Source: Lentilactobacillus sp. SPB1-3 (GTDB lineage Bacteria; Bacillota; Bacilli; Lactobacillales; Lactobacillaceae). From it: DNA of 64,000 nucleotides. The notes under the pieces are model-generated. The model had not been told where the DNA came from. It saw nothing but the letters and a program-made list of their open reading frames with translations, and did not search any database. This document shows, in pieces, positions 1-8,352 of the stretch (position 1 is its first letter; each line of letters starts with the position of its first letter). The position numbers and the translations under genes were made by a program. Location: positions 248,001 to 312,000 of the forward strand of contig NZ_CP168151.1 of the NCBI RefSeq assembly GCF_026913205.2, in the 5' to 3' direction.

Positions 1-262
1 CACCTCTATCTTCCGAATAGATGGAATTATTAAACACATTCGTCGATATACTAATAAACCAATCATTGTTTATCCAAACAATGGGGATGAATATGACGGG
101 ACTATTGGTGAGTGGATCACTCAAGATTTATCAGCTGACTTTGGAAAGTTTGCGCAAACTTGGTTGGCAAGCGGTGCCAACATAATTGGTGGCTGTTGCC
201 GATCAACTCCTGAAGACATCAGTAAAGTTGCAGAAGTAATTCATGGCTTGAAGGTTGAATAA
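1..262 (+). CDS. mmuM: Homocysteine S-methyltransferase, C-terminal fragment
   Basis: The window opens inside this gene; the reading phase starts at base 2 and runs to TAA at 260-262, giving the last 86 residues. The end contains GGCCRSTPEDI, the zinc-binding double-cysteine motif of the homocysteine/S-methylmethionine methyltransferase family, which moves a methyl group from S-methylmethionine (or a similar donor) to homocysteine to make methionine. Upstream residues include VYPNNGDEYD, also usual for the family. The start and the first zinc ligand lie outside the window. A terminator follows directly, so this is the last gene of its transcript. Confidence 0.85.
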   Translation, partial: TSIFRIDGIIKHIRRYTNKPIIVYPNNGDEYDGTIGEWITQDLSADFGKFAQTWLASGANIIGGCCRSTPEDISKVAEVIHGLKVE

Positions 263-287
263 TAAAAAATATAAATTGAAACAAGTG

Positions 288-318
288 CACTCTCGTCAAA
301 ATTTGACGAGAGTGTTTT
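288..318 (+). terminator. Intrinsic terminator after the methyltransferase gene
   Basis: A 13-bp perfect inverted repeat (CACTCTCGTCAAA pairing with its complement up to 314) is followed by a short T run. It lies 25 bases after the stop codon. Confidence 0.85.
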
Positions 319-431
319 CATGATGTACGTAATTTCCTGAAATTCTCTTTTTTCATCTTCCAATTCATGTATAATTAATTGTTACGAACTTTCGATGGTT
401 CTAATAAATACATAACTTGGGAGATGGAATT

Positions 432-1313
432 ATGCACCACTTGAATAGAGTGATGTTGGTAATTGCATTGGTTTTTGGATTAACTATTAGTTCAGAAGCT
501 GCGATGACACCAACTAATGTTAGTGCTACCACAGCCGTTTACATAACGAGAACAGGGAAGCACTACTTTTATCACCGACATAACCGCGGCTTGAATAGAG
601 CTAAAAAGGTATATCGAGTCAGTTTGGTCACGGCACGAAGAAAAGGACTTACGTTAGCTAAAACTGACTATAGTACTGGACGGACTACAGTCCGACGTGC
701 TCCAAGGCGAACTGTAAGAAGAGCAGTTAAACGGAATCCAACTGTTTCAAAGACGAGCTACCACGATAAATTAATTACGGTCGTTAATGGCAATCGACCA
801 ACATTTACTCACAACGAATTGTCATTAGCTAGAGGGCCTTGGCAATATTACGGCCGTTTGGATGACTTTAATCGACCAACAATTGCTAAAGCAATGTTGA
901 ATGAGAGATTGATGCCATTGGCCCAACGCGAATCGTTATATGTTGATCCGACTGGTTGGCACAATAAGCGAACTAATTCAGGTTGGTTATACAATCGTTG
1001 TCATTTGATTGGCTACCAACTTACAGGACAGAATAATAATCCTAGAAACTTAATCACGGGAACCCGTGAACTTAATGATCCTGGGATGCTGAAGTATGAA
1101 AATCAAATAGCAAGTTATCTGAGACTCAGCTCTCACCACTATGTTCGTTATTCAGTGGCTCCGAACTTTAAAGGCAATAATTTATTGGCATCTGGGGTAC
1201 ACATGCAGGCTAAATCTGTTGGTAGTGACGCGGTTAGCTTCAATATCTACGTTCATAACATTGAACCTGGGTATGCGTTGAATTATGCAACAGGTACGAG
1301 TGTGAAAAATTAA
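432..1313 (+). CDS. Secreted DNA/RNA non-specific endonuclease (EndA-like)
   Basis: This is a 293-residue secreted nuclease. ATG at 432 is preferred because GGAGATGG lies just upstream; a TTG at 417 is in frame but precedes the ribosome binding site. Residues 1 to about 24 form a signal peptide. Residues about 36-76 are a small domain (VYITRTGKHYFYH, GLNRA) that matches the next gene's product. A basic Arg/Lys/Thr linker follows at about 80-105. The nuclease domain contains NRCHLIGYQL (about 188-197, catalytic His 191, a variant of the DRGH motif) and NNNPRNLITGTRELN, as in streptococcal EndA and other lactic nucleases that cut extracellular DNA. The role, nutrient scavenging or DNA turnover, is inferred. 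Confidence 0.88.
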   Translation: MHHLNRVMLVIALVFGLTISSEAAMTPTNVSATTAVYITRTGKHYFYHRHNRGLNRAKKVYRVSLVTARRKGLTLAKTDYSTGRTTVRRAPRRTVRRAVKRNPTVSKTSYHDKLITVVNGNRPTFTHNELSLARGPWQYYGRLDDFNRPTIAKAMLNERLMPLAQRESLYVDPTGWHNKRTNSGWLYNRCHLIGYQLTGQNNNPRNLITGTRELNDPGMLKYENQIASYLRLSSHHYVRYSVAPNFKGNNLLASGVHMQAKSVGSDAVSFNIYVHNIEPGYALNYATGTSVKN

Positions 1314-1356
1314 TAAGTCTATTTAAATATAAAAAAAGATTAAGAGGTCTATAAAA

Positions 1357-1605
1357 ATGAACAAATTCAAAAAAGCAGCAATTATCACAGGATTAGTATT
1401 TACAGTACAAACAGCTGGTAGTGCAGTTGTATTACCACCGGTTGTTAGTAATGCAAGGACTACTTATGTTTGGATTGCTCCTTATCAAGGAAGAAAGTAT
1501 CATTATAGTAGAGGTTGTCGTGGATTGAACAGAGCACGTTCTACGCGACACGTAACATTGCATTGGGCTAAATCACATCGATACAAGTTATGTGGATGGG
1601 AATAG
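1357..1605 (+). CDS. Small secreted cysteine-containing domain protein
   Basis: An 82-residue protein with a signal peptide (about 1-34) and one small domain: TTYVWIAPYQGRKYHYS, then GCRGLNRARS, a short linker, and a C-terminal LCGWE. The pattern of aromatic-His, Cys, Leu and a later Cys resembles a small domain often attached to secreted nucleases in Firmicutes, where the cysteines probably form a disulfide or metal site. The upstream nuclease carries the same domain without the cysteines. Forty-three bases separate the two genes, so they are probably co-transcribed. No function is assigned; it may bind the nuclease or its substrate. Confidence 0.75.
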   Translation: MNKFKKAAIITGLVFTVQTAGSAVVLPPVVSNARTTYVWIAPYQGRKYHYSRGCRGLNRARSTRHVTLHWAKSHRYKLCGWE

Positions 1606-1643
1606 TAATCTTAACCCGGATTAGTTTATAAGGAGTCATTACC

Positions 1644-3383
1644 GTGAAAAATATTATATCTCCAGTAATCAAAAAGGTTGATTATAGCAGTGAGTCTTTT
1701 GAGGAACTAACTAATAGCATTGCTGGTGACGAACGAGAATTTAGACTACTAGTTAAATTTCCGACCGTTTATATCGTGTTTTCAAAGATTAAGAACAGAG
1801 AATATGAAGTATATGTCGGGGAAACCAACAATATTGAGCGGAGAACCTTTCAGCACTTACATGAGTCAAGAGAAGATTGGCAAGAATTATCCAAAATTGA
1901 TAGTGCCAAGATGTTTGTTATAGGTCATGATCATTTCAATAAGTCTTTAACATTAGACATAGAAAATAAGATGATGCTGTACATGACAAGCGTCCCTCAA
2001 GTTAAGAAAATTAATAATCGTCGCGAAAATCAACAAGATGATTATTACACAGCTGATGAAATGGATGATATTTTTTCAAAGGTGTGGTTGCAATTACAGG
2101 AATATGATAAAGACTTATTTCCAGTACAATCAATTATCGAAGACTCCGCGATATTTAAGGCCTCACCGTTTCATCAATTAACTAGTCAACAAGAGTCTGC
2201 TAGAGAGGATATAATTGATCACGTTATTGATGCTTTAAATGAGAACAAAACAGGTCAACTGATTTTGGTAGAAGGTGAAGCAGGTTCTGGGAAAACGGTA
2301 TTACTTAGCACACTCTTTTACCAGTTAAATCAATTGAAATCTAATATTGTTAGTCCTAATATTGACAATTTAAATAGCTATTTAATCATTAATCATGATG
2401 AACAGCTTAAGGTCTATGAAGATATTGCAAAAAAGCTTGGCATTATGCAAAAAAATAATGAAACAGTTTTAAAACCAACTCGATTTATTAATAAGCACGG
2501 TGTTGATAAAAAGGCTGATGTAGTACTGATTGATGAGGCACATTTATTATGGACGCAAGGTAAACAATCGTATCGAGGTAAAAATCAACTTGAGGATATA
2601 ATGGATAGGGCAAAAATCGTTATTGCTGTTTTTGATCCCAAGCAAATCCTTAAGACTGAAGGATATATGAATACTAGCTCAATTCAGCGGTTAAGAAACA
2701 AAGCTTCTAATCAAGGGAACCTAATTGAACTGACTAATCAAATGCGAATAAATGCCAGTGATGAAACCATTCAATGGATTAGAGACATTATTGATAATCG
2801 AATGGTTAACAAAATTCCGAAGGATCCTAAGTATGATTTAAAGATATTTGATGATGCTAGGAAAATGTATGATCAGATTAAACTTAAGTCTAAAGATAGC
2901 TCAAACGGATTATCTAGAATGGTTGCCACTTTTGATTGGAAATATAACGGGAACCGAGGGCCAGAAGATGGTGGCTATTGGATGGTTAGCACGGGGAATA
3001 TTACCTTGCCATGGAATTTACAACTTCCGGTACCAAAATTAACTGGTAGGAAGAATTCAGAGTTGCCGTGGGCCGAACAACCACAAACTATTAATGAAAT
3101 TGGCTCTACTTACACTATCCAAGGATTTGACTTGAATTATTGTGGCTTAATCATTGGTCCGTCAGTTAAGTACAGAAATGGTAAAATTATTTTTGATCCA
3201 GAGGAAAGTTGCAATGAACATGCAACTCGCAATCGAACTATGGACGACGGTACGAAGACGACGGTTTACGATAAATTACTTCCCAATGAATTAAATGTTT
3301 TGATGACTCGTGGAGTTAATGGACTTTATATTTATGCGGTTGATGACCAATTGAGAGAAGCACTAAAGAATGCCGACAGATAA
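1644..3383 (+). CDS. GIY-YIG nuclease-DUF2075 ATPase/helicase-like fusion
   Basis: A 579-residue cytoplasmic protein starting at GTG 1644 with AAGGAG nine bases upstream. The N-terminal part is a GIY-YIG-like endonuclease domain: TVYIVFSKI (41-49), YVGETNNIERR (57-67) and Glu107 in LDIENKMMLYM. The rest is a DUF2075 P-loop domain of the SF1-helicase/Schlafen-like kind: Walker A GEAGSGKT (211-218), Walker B DVVLIDEAHLLW (292-303), a later TYTIQGFD segment and NVLMTRGVNGLYIY near the end. Such fusions are widespread in bacteria and are often suspected of nucleic-acid processing or phage defence; no function is proven here. It follows the secreted-protein genes by 38 bases and stands alone otherwise. 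Confidence 0.8.
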   Translation: MKNIISPVIKKVDYSSESFEELTNSIAGDEREFRLLVKFPTVYIVFSKIKNREYEVYVGETNNIERRTFQHLHESREDWQELSKIDSAKMFVIGHDHFNKSLTLDIENKMMLYMTSVPQVKKINNRRENQQDDYYTADEMDDIFSKVWLQLQEYDKDLFPVQSIIEDSAIFKASPFHQLTSQQESAREDIIDHVIDALNENKTGQLILVEGEAGSGKTVLLSTLFYQLNQLKSNIVSPNIDNLNSYLIINHDEQLKVYEDIAKKLGIMQKNNETVLKPTRFINKHGVDKKADVVLIDEAHLLWTQGKQSYRGKNQLEDIMDRAKIVIAVFDPKQILKTEGYMNTSSIQRLRNKASNQGNLIELTNQMRINASDETIQWIRDIIDNRMVNKIPKDPKYDLKIFDDARKMYDQIKLKSKDSSNGLSRMVATFDWKYNGNRGPEDGGYWMVSTGNITLPWNLQLPVPKLTGRKNSELPWAEQPQTINEIGSTYTIQGFDLNYCGLIIGPSVKYRNGKIIFDPEESCNEHATRNRTMDDGTKTTVYDKLLPNELNVLMTRGVNGLYIYAVDDQLREALKNADR

Positions 3384-3396
3384 TAGATAAACAAAA

Positions 3397-3436
3397 AACC
3401 GACCTTAACGCTTATACGCGATTAGGTCGATTTTAT
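3397..3436. terminator. Shared terminator between convergent genes
   Basis: An imperfect stem pairing CGACCT (3400-3405) with AGGTCG (3424-3429), flanked by an A run on one side and a T-rich run on the other, sits between the convergent ATPase and nucleoside hydrolase genes. It can act in both directions. Confidence 0.6.
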
Positions 3437-3441
3437 ATTTA

Positions 3442-4374
3442 TTATTCCGTCGCACTCTTCGCCAACTCATCAATTTTATCAAAGAATTCATCTGCATGAA
3501 CGCTTATGACAAAGGTCACTTCTCTGCCATTTTCGGTAATGTAAGTTTTACCAGCCGAAGGACCGTCAACAATGACGTCAGTAGTGATTTGCTTGGATTC
3601 AACTAATTCTGGGTACTTGCTAACTAGGGTGGTTAAGACATCCCACAGATAGTAAGTTGAGTTAGCCTCAAATGAATGAACCAGTGAGTAACCCATGCCA
3701 ATCAAATCAATTGCTGGGTATTGACGTTGTTTAGCCCACCGGCTTCGAAGTTCTGGAGTTAGTGGTACCTGATTGGTGCTATCTAGACTAACCACGGTAA
3801 TCTTAATATCAGAATCCCAGACGGTTTTCACCGCTTCTGGATCCCAAAAGGCATTCCATTCAGCTGAACCGTCATGGCCAGGTTCAGATACGTTACCATC
3901 AGTTGTCATTGAGCCACCCATCCAGTAAAGTTCGGCAATGTTATCGGTGACAGTTGCGTCAACTTCGATTGCGCGAGCTAAGTCTGTTAGCGGACCAGTC
4001 ATCACAACCGTGACCTTTTCATCACTGGCCTTAATTTTCTCAAGCATATCTAAATGGGCTGGCTTATCAGCTTGTGGAGTGATAACTTTGCCAGATTCAT
4101 TGAGAATTGGGAAATCATCGAATGAGAATGTGCTTAACCGCCACTCTTTTGGGAACTGATTAACAGGCCGCGAGTTAGACATTGCCACTTCAAGATTGTC
4201 CTGATGGCCGAATAGGTCAATGATCTTGCGGGATGCTGATACGGATGGCTCAACATAGGAGTCTGCCCCCACTGCACTAACTCCAATGATGTTAGTGTCT
4301 GGGAATTGAAGTAGGAGTAGTAATGAAACTAGGTCGTCAACGTTACCGTCGTGGTTAAAGTAGATAGTTTGCAA
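3442..4374 (-). CDS. Inosine-uridine type nucleoside hydrolase
   Basis: A 310-residue enzyme that splits the N-glycosidic bond of ribonucleosides for base salvage. The start is TTG at 4374 with GGAGG upstream. The N-terminal calcium-binding motif is NHDGNVDDLVSLL (residues 7-19), a variant of the usual DTDPGxDDA: Asp9, Asp13 and Asp14 are kept. VVMTGPLTDLARAIE and WDPEAVKTVW are also family segments. The gene is monocistronic and convergent with the ATPase gene. Its promoter region holds inverted repeats, which suggests control by a dedicated repressor. Substrate preference cannot be read from the sequence. Confidence 0.85.
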   Translation of the reverse strand: MQTIYFNHDGNVDDLVSLLLLLQFPDTNIIGVSAVGADSYVEPSVSASRKIIDLFGHQDNLEVAMSNSRPVNQFPKEWRLSTFSFDDFPILNESGKVITPQADKPAHLDMLEKIKASDEKVTVVMTGPLTDLARAIEVDATVTDNIAELYWMGGSMTTDGNVSEPGHDGSAEWNAFWDPEAVKTVWDSDIKITVVSLDSTNQVPLTPELRSRWAKQRQYPAIDLIGMGYSLVHSFEANSTYYLWDVLTTLVSKYPELVESKQITTDVIVDGPSAGKTYITENGREVTFVISVHADEFFDKIDELAKSATE

Positions 4375-4404
4375 AATGATACCTCCAGTTCTTTTGTTAG
4401 AAGA

Positions 4405-4434
4405 ATTATATCGCTTTTTATCTTTAAAAGCGAA
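4405..4434 (-). promoter_or_regulatory. Probable promoter of the nucleoside hydrolase gene
   Basis: On the minus strand TATAAT (4405-4410) lies 31 bases before the TTG start. TTCGCT, 18 bases further upstream, is a weak -35 candidate. Confidence 0.5.
4412..4432. promoter_or_regulatory. Operator-like inverted repeat in the promoter spacer
   Basis: CGCTTTT (4412-4418) and AAAAGCG (4426-4432) form a perfect 7-bp inverted repeat with a 7-base spacer. It lies between the probable -10 and -35 boxes of the nucleoside hydrolase promoter, where a repressor would block transcription. Confidence 0.5.
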
Positions 4435-4445
4435 CTATTTTTGAT

Positions 4446-4468
4446 AAAGCGTTTAAATCGTACGCTTT
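4446..4468. promoter_or_regulatory. Second AAAGCG/CGCTTT inverted repeat
   Basis: AAAGCG (4446-4451) and CGCTTT (4463-4468) repeat the half-sites of the neighbouring operator-like element in the opposite arrangement. The 4375-4748 gene-free stretch also holds the orphan terminator, a second palindrome and a cre-like site described separately. Confidence 0.4.
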
Positions 4469-4518
4469 AGCTCTCCGACATTCATCCATGTAACAAAACT
4501 CACAAGCGCTTCCAAAAG

Positions 4519-4545
4519 CTCGACTAAAAATAGTCGAGTTTTTTT
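4519..4545 (+). terminator. Orphan plus-strand terminator-like hairpin
   Basis: CTCGACTA pairs with TAGTCGAG (4519-4538), followed by seven T. No plus-strand gene ends before it, so it may end a short leader or small RNA, or stop read-through into the agmatine operon. Confidence 0.6.
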
Positions 4546-4581
4546 AATAATTTCTCAACTCATCATGTAATGCATCAGGGA

Positions 4582-4599
4582 AGTGGAACATGTTCCGCT
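4582..4599. promoter_or_regulatory. GGAACATGTTCC palindrome upstream of the AgDI operon
   Basis: AGTGGAACATGTTCCGCT is an 18-bp palindrome with a single mismatched pair, about 150 bases before the first agmatine gene. It has the look of a repressor or activator site. The downstream RpiR regulator is a candidate ligand by location only. Confidence 0.4.
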
Positions 4600-4656
4600 A
4601 AATGAAACAAAATACCACGTGCATTCCAAAACGTCAAAACCGTTGATATAACTGGA

Positions 4657-4671
4657 GTTTAGCGCTTACAT
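4657..4671 (-). promoter_or_regulatory. cre-like site (CcpA) before the AgDI operon
   Basis: Read on the minus strand, ATGTAAGCGCTAAAC fits the cre consensus WTGNAANCGNWNNCW with one mismatch. Catabolite repression of AgDI genes is known in other lactic acid bacteria; control here is inferred. Confidence 0.45.
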
Positions 4672-4748
4672 GATTTATATTTAAGCCATAAAGAAATACT
4701 CGAGAATTTCTGATGAGACAAAAATATAAATCACAGGAGAGTGCAATT

Positions 4749-5783
4749 ATGAAACGCGATTACATTGATACTAACGAATATACTAAAGAAGAAATCCAAT
4801 ACATCATCAAATTAGGTATCCAAATCAAGAAGGATATCAAGGATGGCAATTACCCAGACTTACTATCACACAGAACTCTAGGAATGATCTTCGAAGAATC
4901 ATCAACTAGAACCCGTGTATCATTTGAAACTGCAATGACTCAATTAGGTGGACATGCACAATACTTAGCACCAGGTCAAATCCACTTAGGTAGTGCCGAA
5001 AGTGAATCACTAGGTGACACTGCAATCGTTCTCTCACGTTTAACTGATATTTTAATGGCTCGTGTTGCTAAGCATGAAACTGTTGAAAAGCTTGCTCAAA
5101 CATCAACTGTTCCAGTTCTTAATGGTATGAGTGACTACAATCACCCAACTCAAGAAATGGGTGATATTATCACCATGGCAGAACACTTACCTTCGGGTAA
5201 ACGCTTGAGTGATTGTAAAGTTGTTTTCGTTGGTGACGCTACTCAAGTTTGTGTCTCAATGATGTTCATGGCAACTAAGATGGGAATGGACTTCGTTCAA
5301 TTTGGGCCTAAGGGTTACCAAGTACCAGAAGCTCAATTAGCAGTTGCTAAGAAGAACGCTGAAAAATCAGGTTCAAAGATTCTTATCACTGAAGATGCTG
5401 ACGAAGCAATGAAAGATGCTGACTTTGTTTACACCGACGTATGGTATGGATTATATGAATCACCACTTTCATACGATGAAAGAATGAAGATCTTCTTCCC
5501 TAAGTACCAAGTTAATGATGAATTAATGGCAAAGGCTGCTCCACACGCAATGTTCATGCACTGTCTTCCAGCTAACCGTGGTGAAGAAGTTACTGATAGT
5601 GTTATTGACTCACCAGCATCAATCGCTTGGGACGAAGCTGAAAACCGTTTGACTTCAATCAGAGCCCTACTAGTTTACTTGATGATTCCAAGCATGAACT
5701 ATACTGAAGCTCAATTAGATAGCTTCAACGATCCAACATTGAAACAAATGATTTTGGATAGAGTAGATAACTCCACATTCTAA
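4749..5783 (+). CDS. aguB: Putrescine carbamoyltransferase
   Basis: A 344-residue enzyme that phosphorolyses N-carbamoylputrescine to putrescine and carbamoyl phosphate, second step of the AgDI pathway. ATG 4749 follows CAGGAGAG; upstream in-frame codons lack a site. Family motifs are [10 protein letters not shown] (carbamoyl phosphate binding), HPTQEMGD and [12 protein letters not shown]. In place of the ornithine-binding SMG loop it has [16 protein letters not shown], which is characteristic of putrescine rather than ornithine transcarbamoylases, and it has the extra C-terminal helix region of that group. It is the first gene of the aguB-aguD-aguA-aguC operon. Confidence 0.93.
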   Translation: MKRDYIDTNEYTKEEIQYIIKLGIQIKKDIKDGNYPDLLSHRTLGMIFEESSTRTRVSFETAMTQLGGHAQYLAPGQIHLGSAESESLGDTAIVLSRLTDILMARVAKHETVEKLAQTSTVPVLNGMSDYNHPTQEMGDIITMAEHLPSGKRLSDCKVVFVGDATQVCVSMMFMATKMGMDFVQFGPKGYQVPEAQLAVAKKNAEKSGSKILITEDADEAMKDADFVYTDVWYGLYESPLSYDERMKIFFPKYQVNDELMAKAAPHAMFMHCLPANRGEEVTDSVIDSPASIAWDEAENRLTSIRALLVYLMIPSMNYTEAQLDSFNDPTLKQMILDRVDNSTF

Positions 5784-5822
5784 TGTGAGGCGAATCGATT
5801 TCTCAACTAGGGGTGGAAAATA

Positions 5823-7211
5823 ATGGAAAAGAAAAAATTTAGACTGTTTGACGCAGTCTTAATGGCTGTCGTAGTCGTACTGGTTGTTGAATCGGTCGCC
5901 CCTGCAGCAGCGATTGGGCCATCACAATTCTTCTGGTGGATATTACTATTGTTACTATTCTTCTTGCCATACGGACTTATTTCTGCGGAGTTAGGAACTA
6001 CGTATGATGGCGATGGAGGAATATATGATTGGGTAAGAAAAGCGTTTGGTAAAAAGTGGGGCGGGCGTGCAGCCTGGCTTTACTGGATCAACTTCCCAAT
6101 TTGGATGGCCAGTTTAGCTGTCTTATTCACGGGAGTGATTGAACAAGCGTTTCAGATTAAAATTGGAACGTGGACCAGCGTTATAATTCAATTAATCTTT
6201 ATTGTGGTAATCTCTATAATTTGTTGTTACCCAGTTGCTGATAGTAAGTGGATTTTGAACTTAGCAGCCATTGCTAAGATCGTCATCATCATGAGTTTAG
6301 GAATTCTGGGAATTTACGTAGCTGTGACCAAAGGTGTTGCAAGTAAATTTACAGTTTCAACTATGCTACCTAGTTTCAATTTAAAGAGTTTAAGCTACAT
6401 TTCAGTTATTTTGTTCAACTTCCTTGGATTTGAAGTTGTTACCACTATGGCTAGTGATATGCCAAATCCTAAGAAACAAATTCCTCAAGCAATTATTTGG
6501 GGTGGTATCTTGATTGCCTTCTTCTATGTCTTTGCAGCATTTGGTATGGGAGTGGCTATTCCAGCAAGTAAATTATCCGCTTCAGGTGGATTGATGGATT
6601 CAATTCTACTTCTTGTTGGTCAACACAATTGGTTTGTGATTTTGATTGCAGTGCTATTCATGTACACCTTGGCTGCTAACTTGATTTCTTGGTCAGCCGG
6701 AGTTAACTATGTTGCTTCATACGCTGCTAAGAACCATGATTTACCAGCAGTTTTCGCTAAGGAAAATGCTAAGACGGGAATGCCTACGGGTGCCACTGTC
6801 TTAAACGGAATCATTGCTGCAGTGCTCGTGATAGCTGCACCATTAATTCCAAATCCAGATTTGTTCTGGGCATTCTTCTCACTTAACGTGGTAGCATTGT
6901 TAGGATCATACATCTTGATGTTCCCATCATTTTGGAAGCTTAGAAAAGACGATCCTAGTACAGAACGTCCATTTAAAGTTCCTGGTAACAAGTTAATGAT
7001 TAACTTAATGACATGGATTCCAGTAACTCTATTGGTAATCGCCTTGATCTTTACAGCAGTTCCTTTAAATGGTTCTGCAGCTGAAGTAGGTGGTAAGACA
7101 CCTATCTTAGTTGGAACGATCATTACAATTTTAATTGGTGAGGTATGTATTCACTACGCTGAACGCCATGATACTAGAACAGAAGAACAAAAGAAGAATA
7201 CTAAATACTAA
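5823..7211 (+). CDS. aguD: Agmatine/putrescine antiporter (APC family)
   Basis: A 462-residue integral membrane protein with about 12 hydrophobic segments and the APC superfamily look (VESVAPAAAIGPSQFFWW near the N-terminus, NFLGFEVVTTMASDMPNPKK in the middle). Lying between the carbamoyltransferase and deiminase genes, it matches the antiporter that brings in agmatine and exports putrescine. Start ATG 5823 has AGGGGTGG upstream, 39 bases after the previous stop. The exchange adds to pH homeostasis together with carbamate breakdown. Substrate is assigned by context. Confidence 0.88.
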   Translation: MEKKKFRLFDAVLMAVVVVLVVESVAPAAAIGPSQFFWWILLLLLFFLPYGLISAELGTTYDGDGGIYDWVRKAFGKKWGGRAAWLYWINFPIWMASLAVLFTGVIEQAFQIKIGTWTSVIIQLIFIVVISIICCYPVADSKWILNLAAIAKIVIIMSLGILGIYVAVTKGVASKFTVSTMLPSFNLKSLSYISVILFNFLGFEVVTTMASDMPNPKKQIPQAIIWGGILIAFFYVFAAFGMGVAIPASKLSASGGLMDSILLLVGQHNWFVILIAVLFMYTLAANLISWSAGVNYVASYAAKNHDLPAVFAKENAKTGMPTGATVLNGIIAAVLVIAAPLIPNPDLFWAFFSLNVVALLGSYILMFPSFWKLRKDDPSTERPFKVPGNKLMINLMTWIPVTLLVIALIFTAVPLNGSAAEVGGKTPILVGTIITILIGEVCIHYAERHDTRTEEQKKNTKY

Positions 7212-7241
7212 TTCATAGAAATTAAAAAGGAGTGTCTGAAT

Positions 7242-8339
7242 ATGAAAACTTTACAATCATCTCCTAAAAAAGATGGCTTTAGAATGCCTGGTGAATTCGA
7301 ACCTCATAAGGGTGTTTACATCCTTTGGCCAGAACGTCCAGATAACTGGCGTAACGGTGGAAAACCAGCTCAACACACTTTCGTAAATGTTGCTAAAGCA
7401 ATTTCTAAATTTGAACATGTTACTGTCGGTGTTTCAGATGATCAGTATGAAAATGCTCGTCATTTACTACCTGACGAAGTTGAAGTTGTTGAAATTTCTA
7501 ACGATGATTCTTGGGTTCGTGATTGTGGTCCATCGTTTGTTGTGAACGATGCTGGCGATATTCGCGGAGTCGATTGGACATTTAATGCCTGGGGTGGATT
7601 AGTCGATGGACTTTACTTCCCATGGGATAAAGATGATCGTGTTGCTCAAAAGATTACTGAATTGGAACATGCAGATCGTTACCGTTTGGATGACTTCATT
7701 CTTGAAGGTGGATCAATTCACGTTGATGGTGAAGGTACATTAATCACCACCGAAGAATGTCTATTATCAAAGGGTCGTAACTCACAACTTTCTAAAGACC
7801 AAATCGAAAGCGTTCTTAAAGAATACTTGAACCTTGATAAGGTAATTTGGTTGAAGAACGGAATTTACAATGATGAGACCAACGGCCACGTTGACAACAT
7901 TGCTAACTTCGTACGTCCAGGTGTAGTTGCACTTGCTTGGACCGATGATGAAAATGATCCACAATACGCAATTTCAAAAGAAAATTACGATATCTTGTCA
8001 AACGCAACTGATGCCAAGGGTCGTAAGATTCAAGTAGAAAAGATCTACGTTCCAAAGCCTGTTAAGATTACTAAAGAAGAAAGTGAAGGCGTTGACGCTG
8101 TTGACGGAACTTTACCACGTCAAGAAGGCGACCGTTTAGCAGCTAGTTATGTTAATTACTACACTGCCAACAATGCCATCATCTTCCCAATGTTCAATGA
8201 TCCAATGGATGAGAAAGCTAAAGAAACATTGCAAAGATTATACCCTGATCGTGAAATTGTTGGGGTTTATGCAAGAGAAATCTTACTTGGTGGTGGAAAT
8301 ATCCACTGCATTACTCAACAAGTACCATTAGGTAAATAG
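7242..8339 (+). CDS. aguA: Agmatine deiminase (active form)
   Basis: A 365-residue guanidino-group-modifying enzyme that hydrolyses agmatine to N-carbamoylputrescine and ammonia in the cytoplasm. All catalytic features are present: [36 protein letters not shown] with the catalytic His at 216, and [13 protein letters not shown] with the nucleophile Cys356. Length equals that of characterised bacterial AgDIs. AAGGAG lies upstream of ATG 7242. It is the third gene of the operon, 30 bases after the antiporter. Compare the paralogue at 9415-10503, which lacks both catalytic residues. Confidence 0.95.
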   Translation: MKTLQSSPKKDGFRMPGEFEPHKGVYILWPERPDNWRNGGKPAQHTFVNVAKAISKFEHVTVGVSDDQYENARHLLPDEVEVVEISNDDSWVRDCGPSFVVNDAGDIRGVDWTFNAWGGLVDGLYFPWDKDDRVAQKITELEHADRYRLDDFILEGGSIHVDGEGTLITTEECLLSKGRNSQLSKDQIESVLKEYLNLDKVIWLKNGIYNDETNGHVDNIANFVRPGVVALAWTDDENDPQYAISKENYDILSNATDAKGRKIQVEKIYVPKPVKITKEESEGVDAVDGTLPRQEGDRLAASYVNYYTANNAIIFPMFNDPMDEKAKETLQRLYPDREIVGVYAREILLGGGNIHCITQQVPLGK

Positions 8340-8352
8340 GGGTGTAGTAGAT

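Noticed and set aside
3938-4159. Long open frames on the strand opposite real genes (for example inside the nucleoside hydrolase, transporter and fumarase genes)
   Set aside because: They lack ribosome sites, have low-quality composition and lie wholly within well supported genes.
4441-4456. cre site TGATAAAGCGTTTAAA before the nucleoside hydrolase gene
   Set aside because: It departs from the cre consensus at several fixed positions; the AAAGCG inverted repeats explain the pattern better.
4749-5783. Ornithine carbamoyltransferase and arginine deiminase pathway
   Set aside because: The ornithine-specific loop is replaced by [14 protein letters not shown] and the neighbours are an agmatine deiminase and a polyamine-type antiporter, so the putrescine enzyme is the better call.
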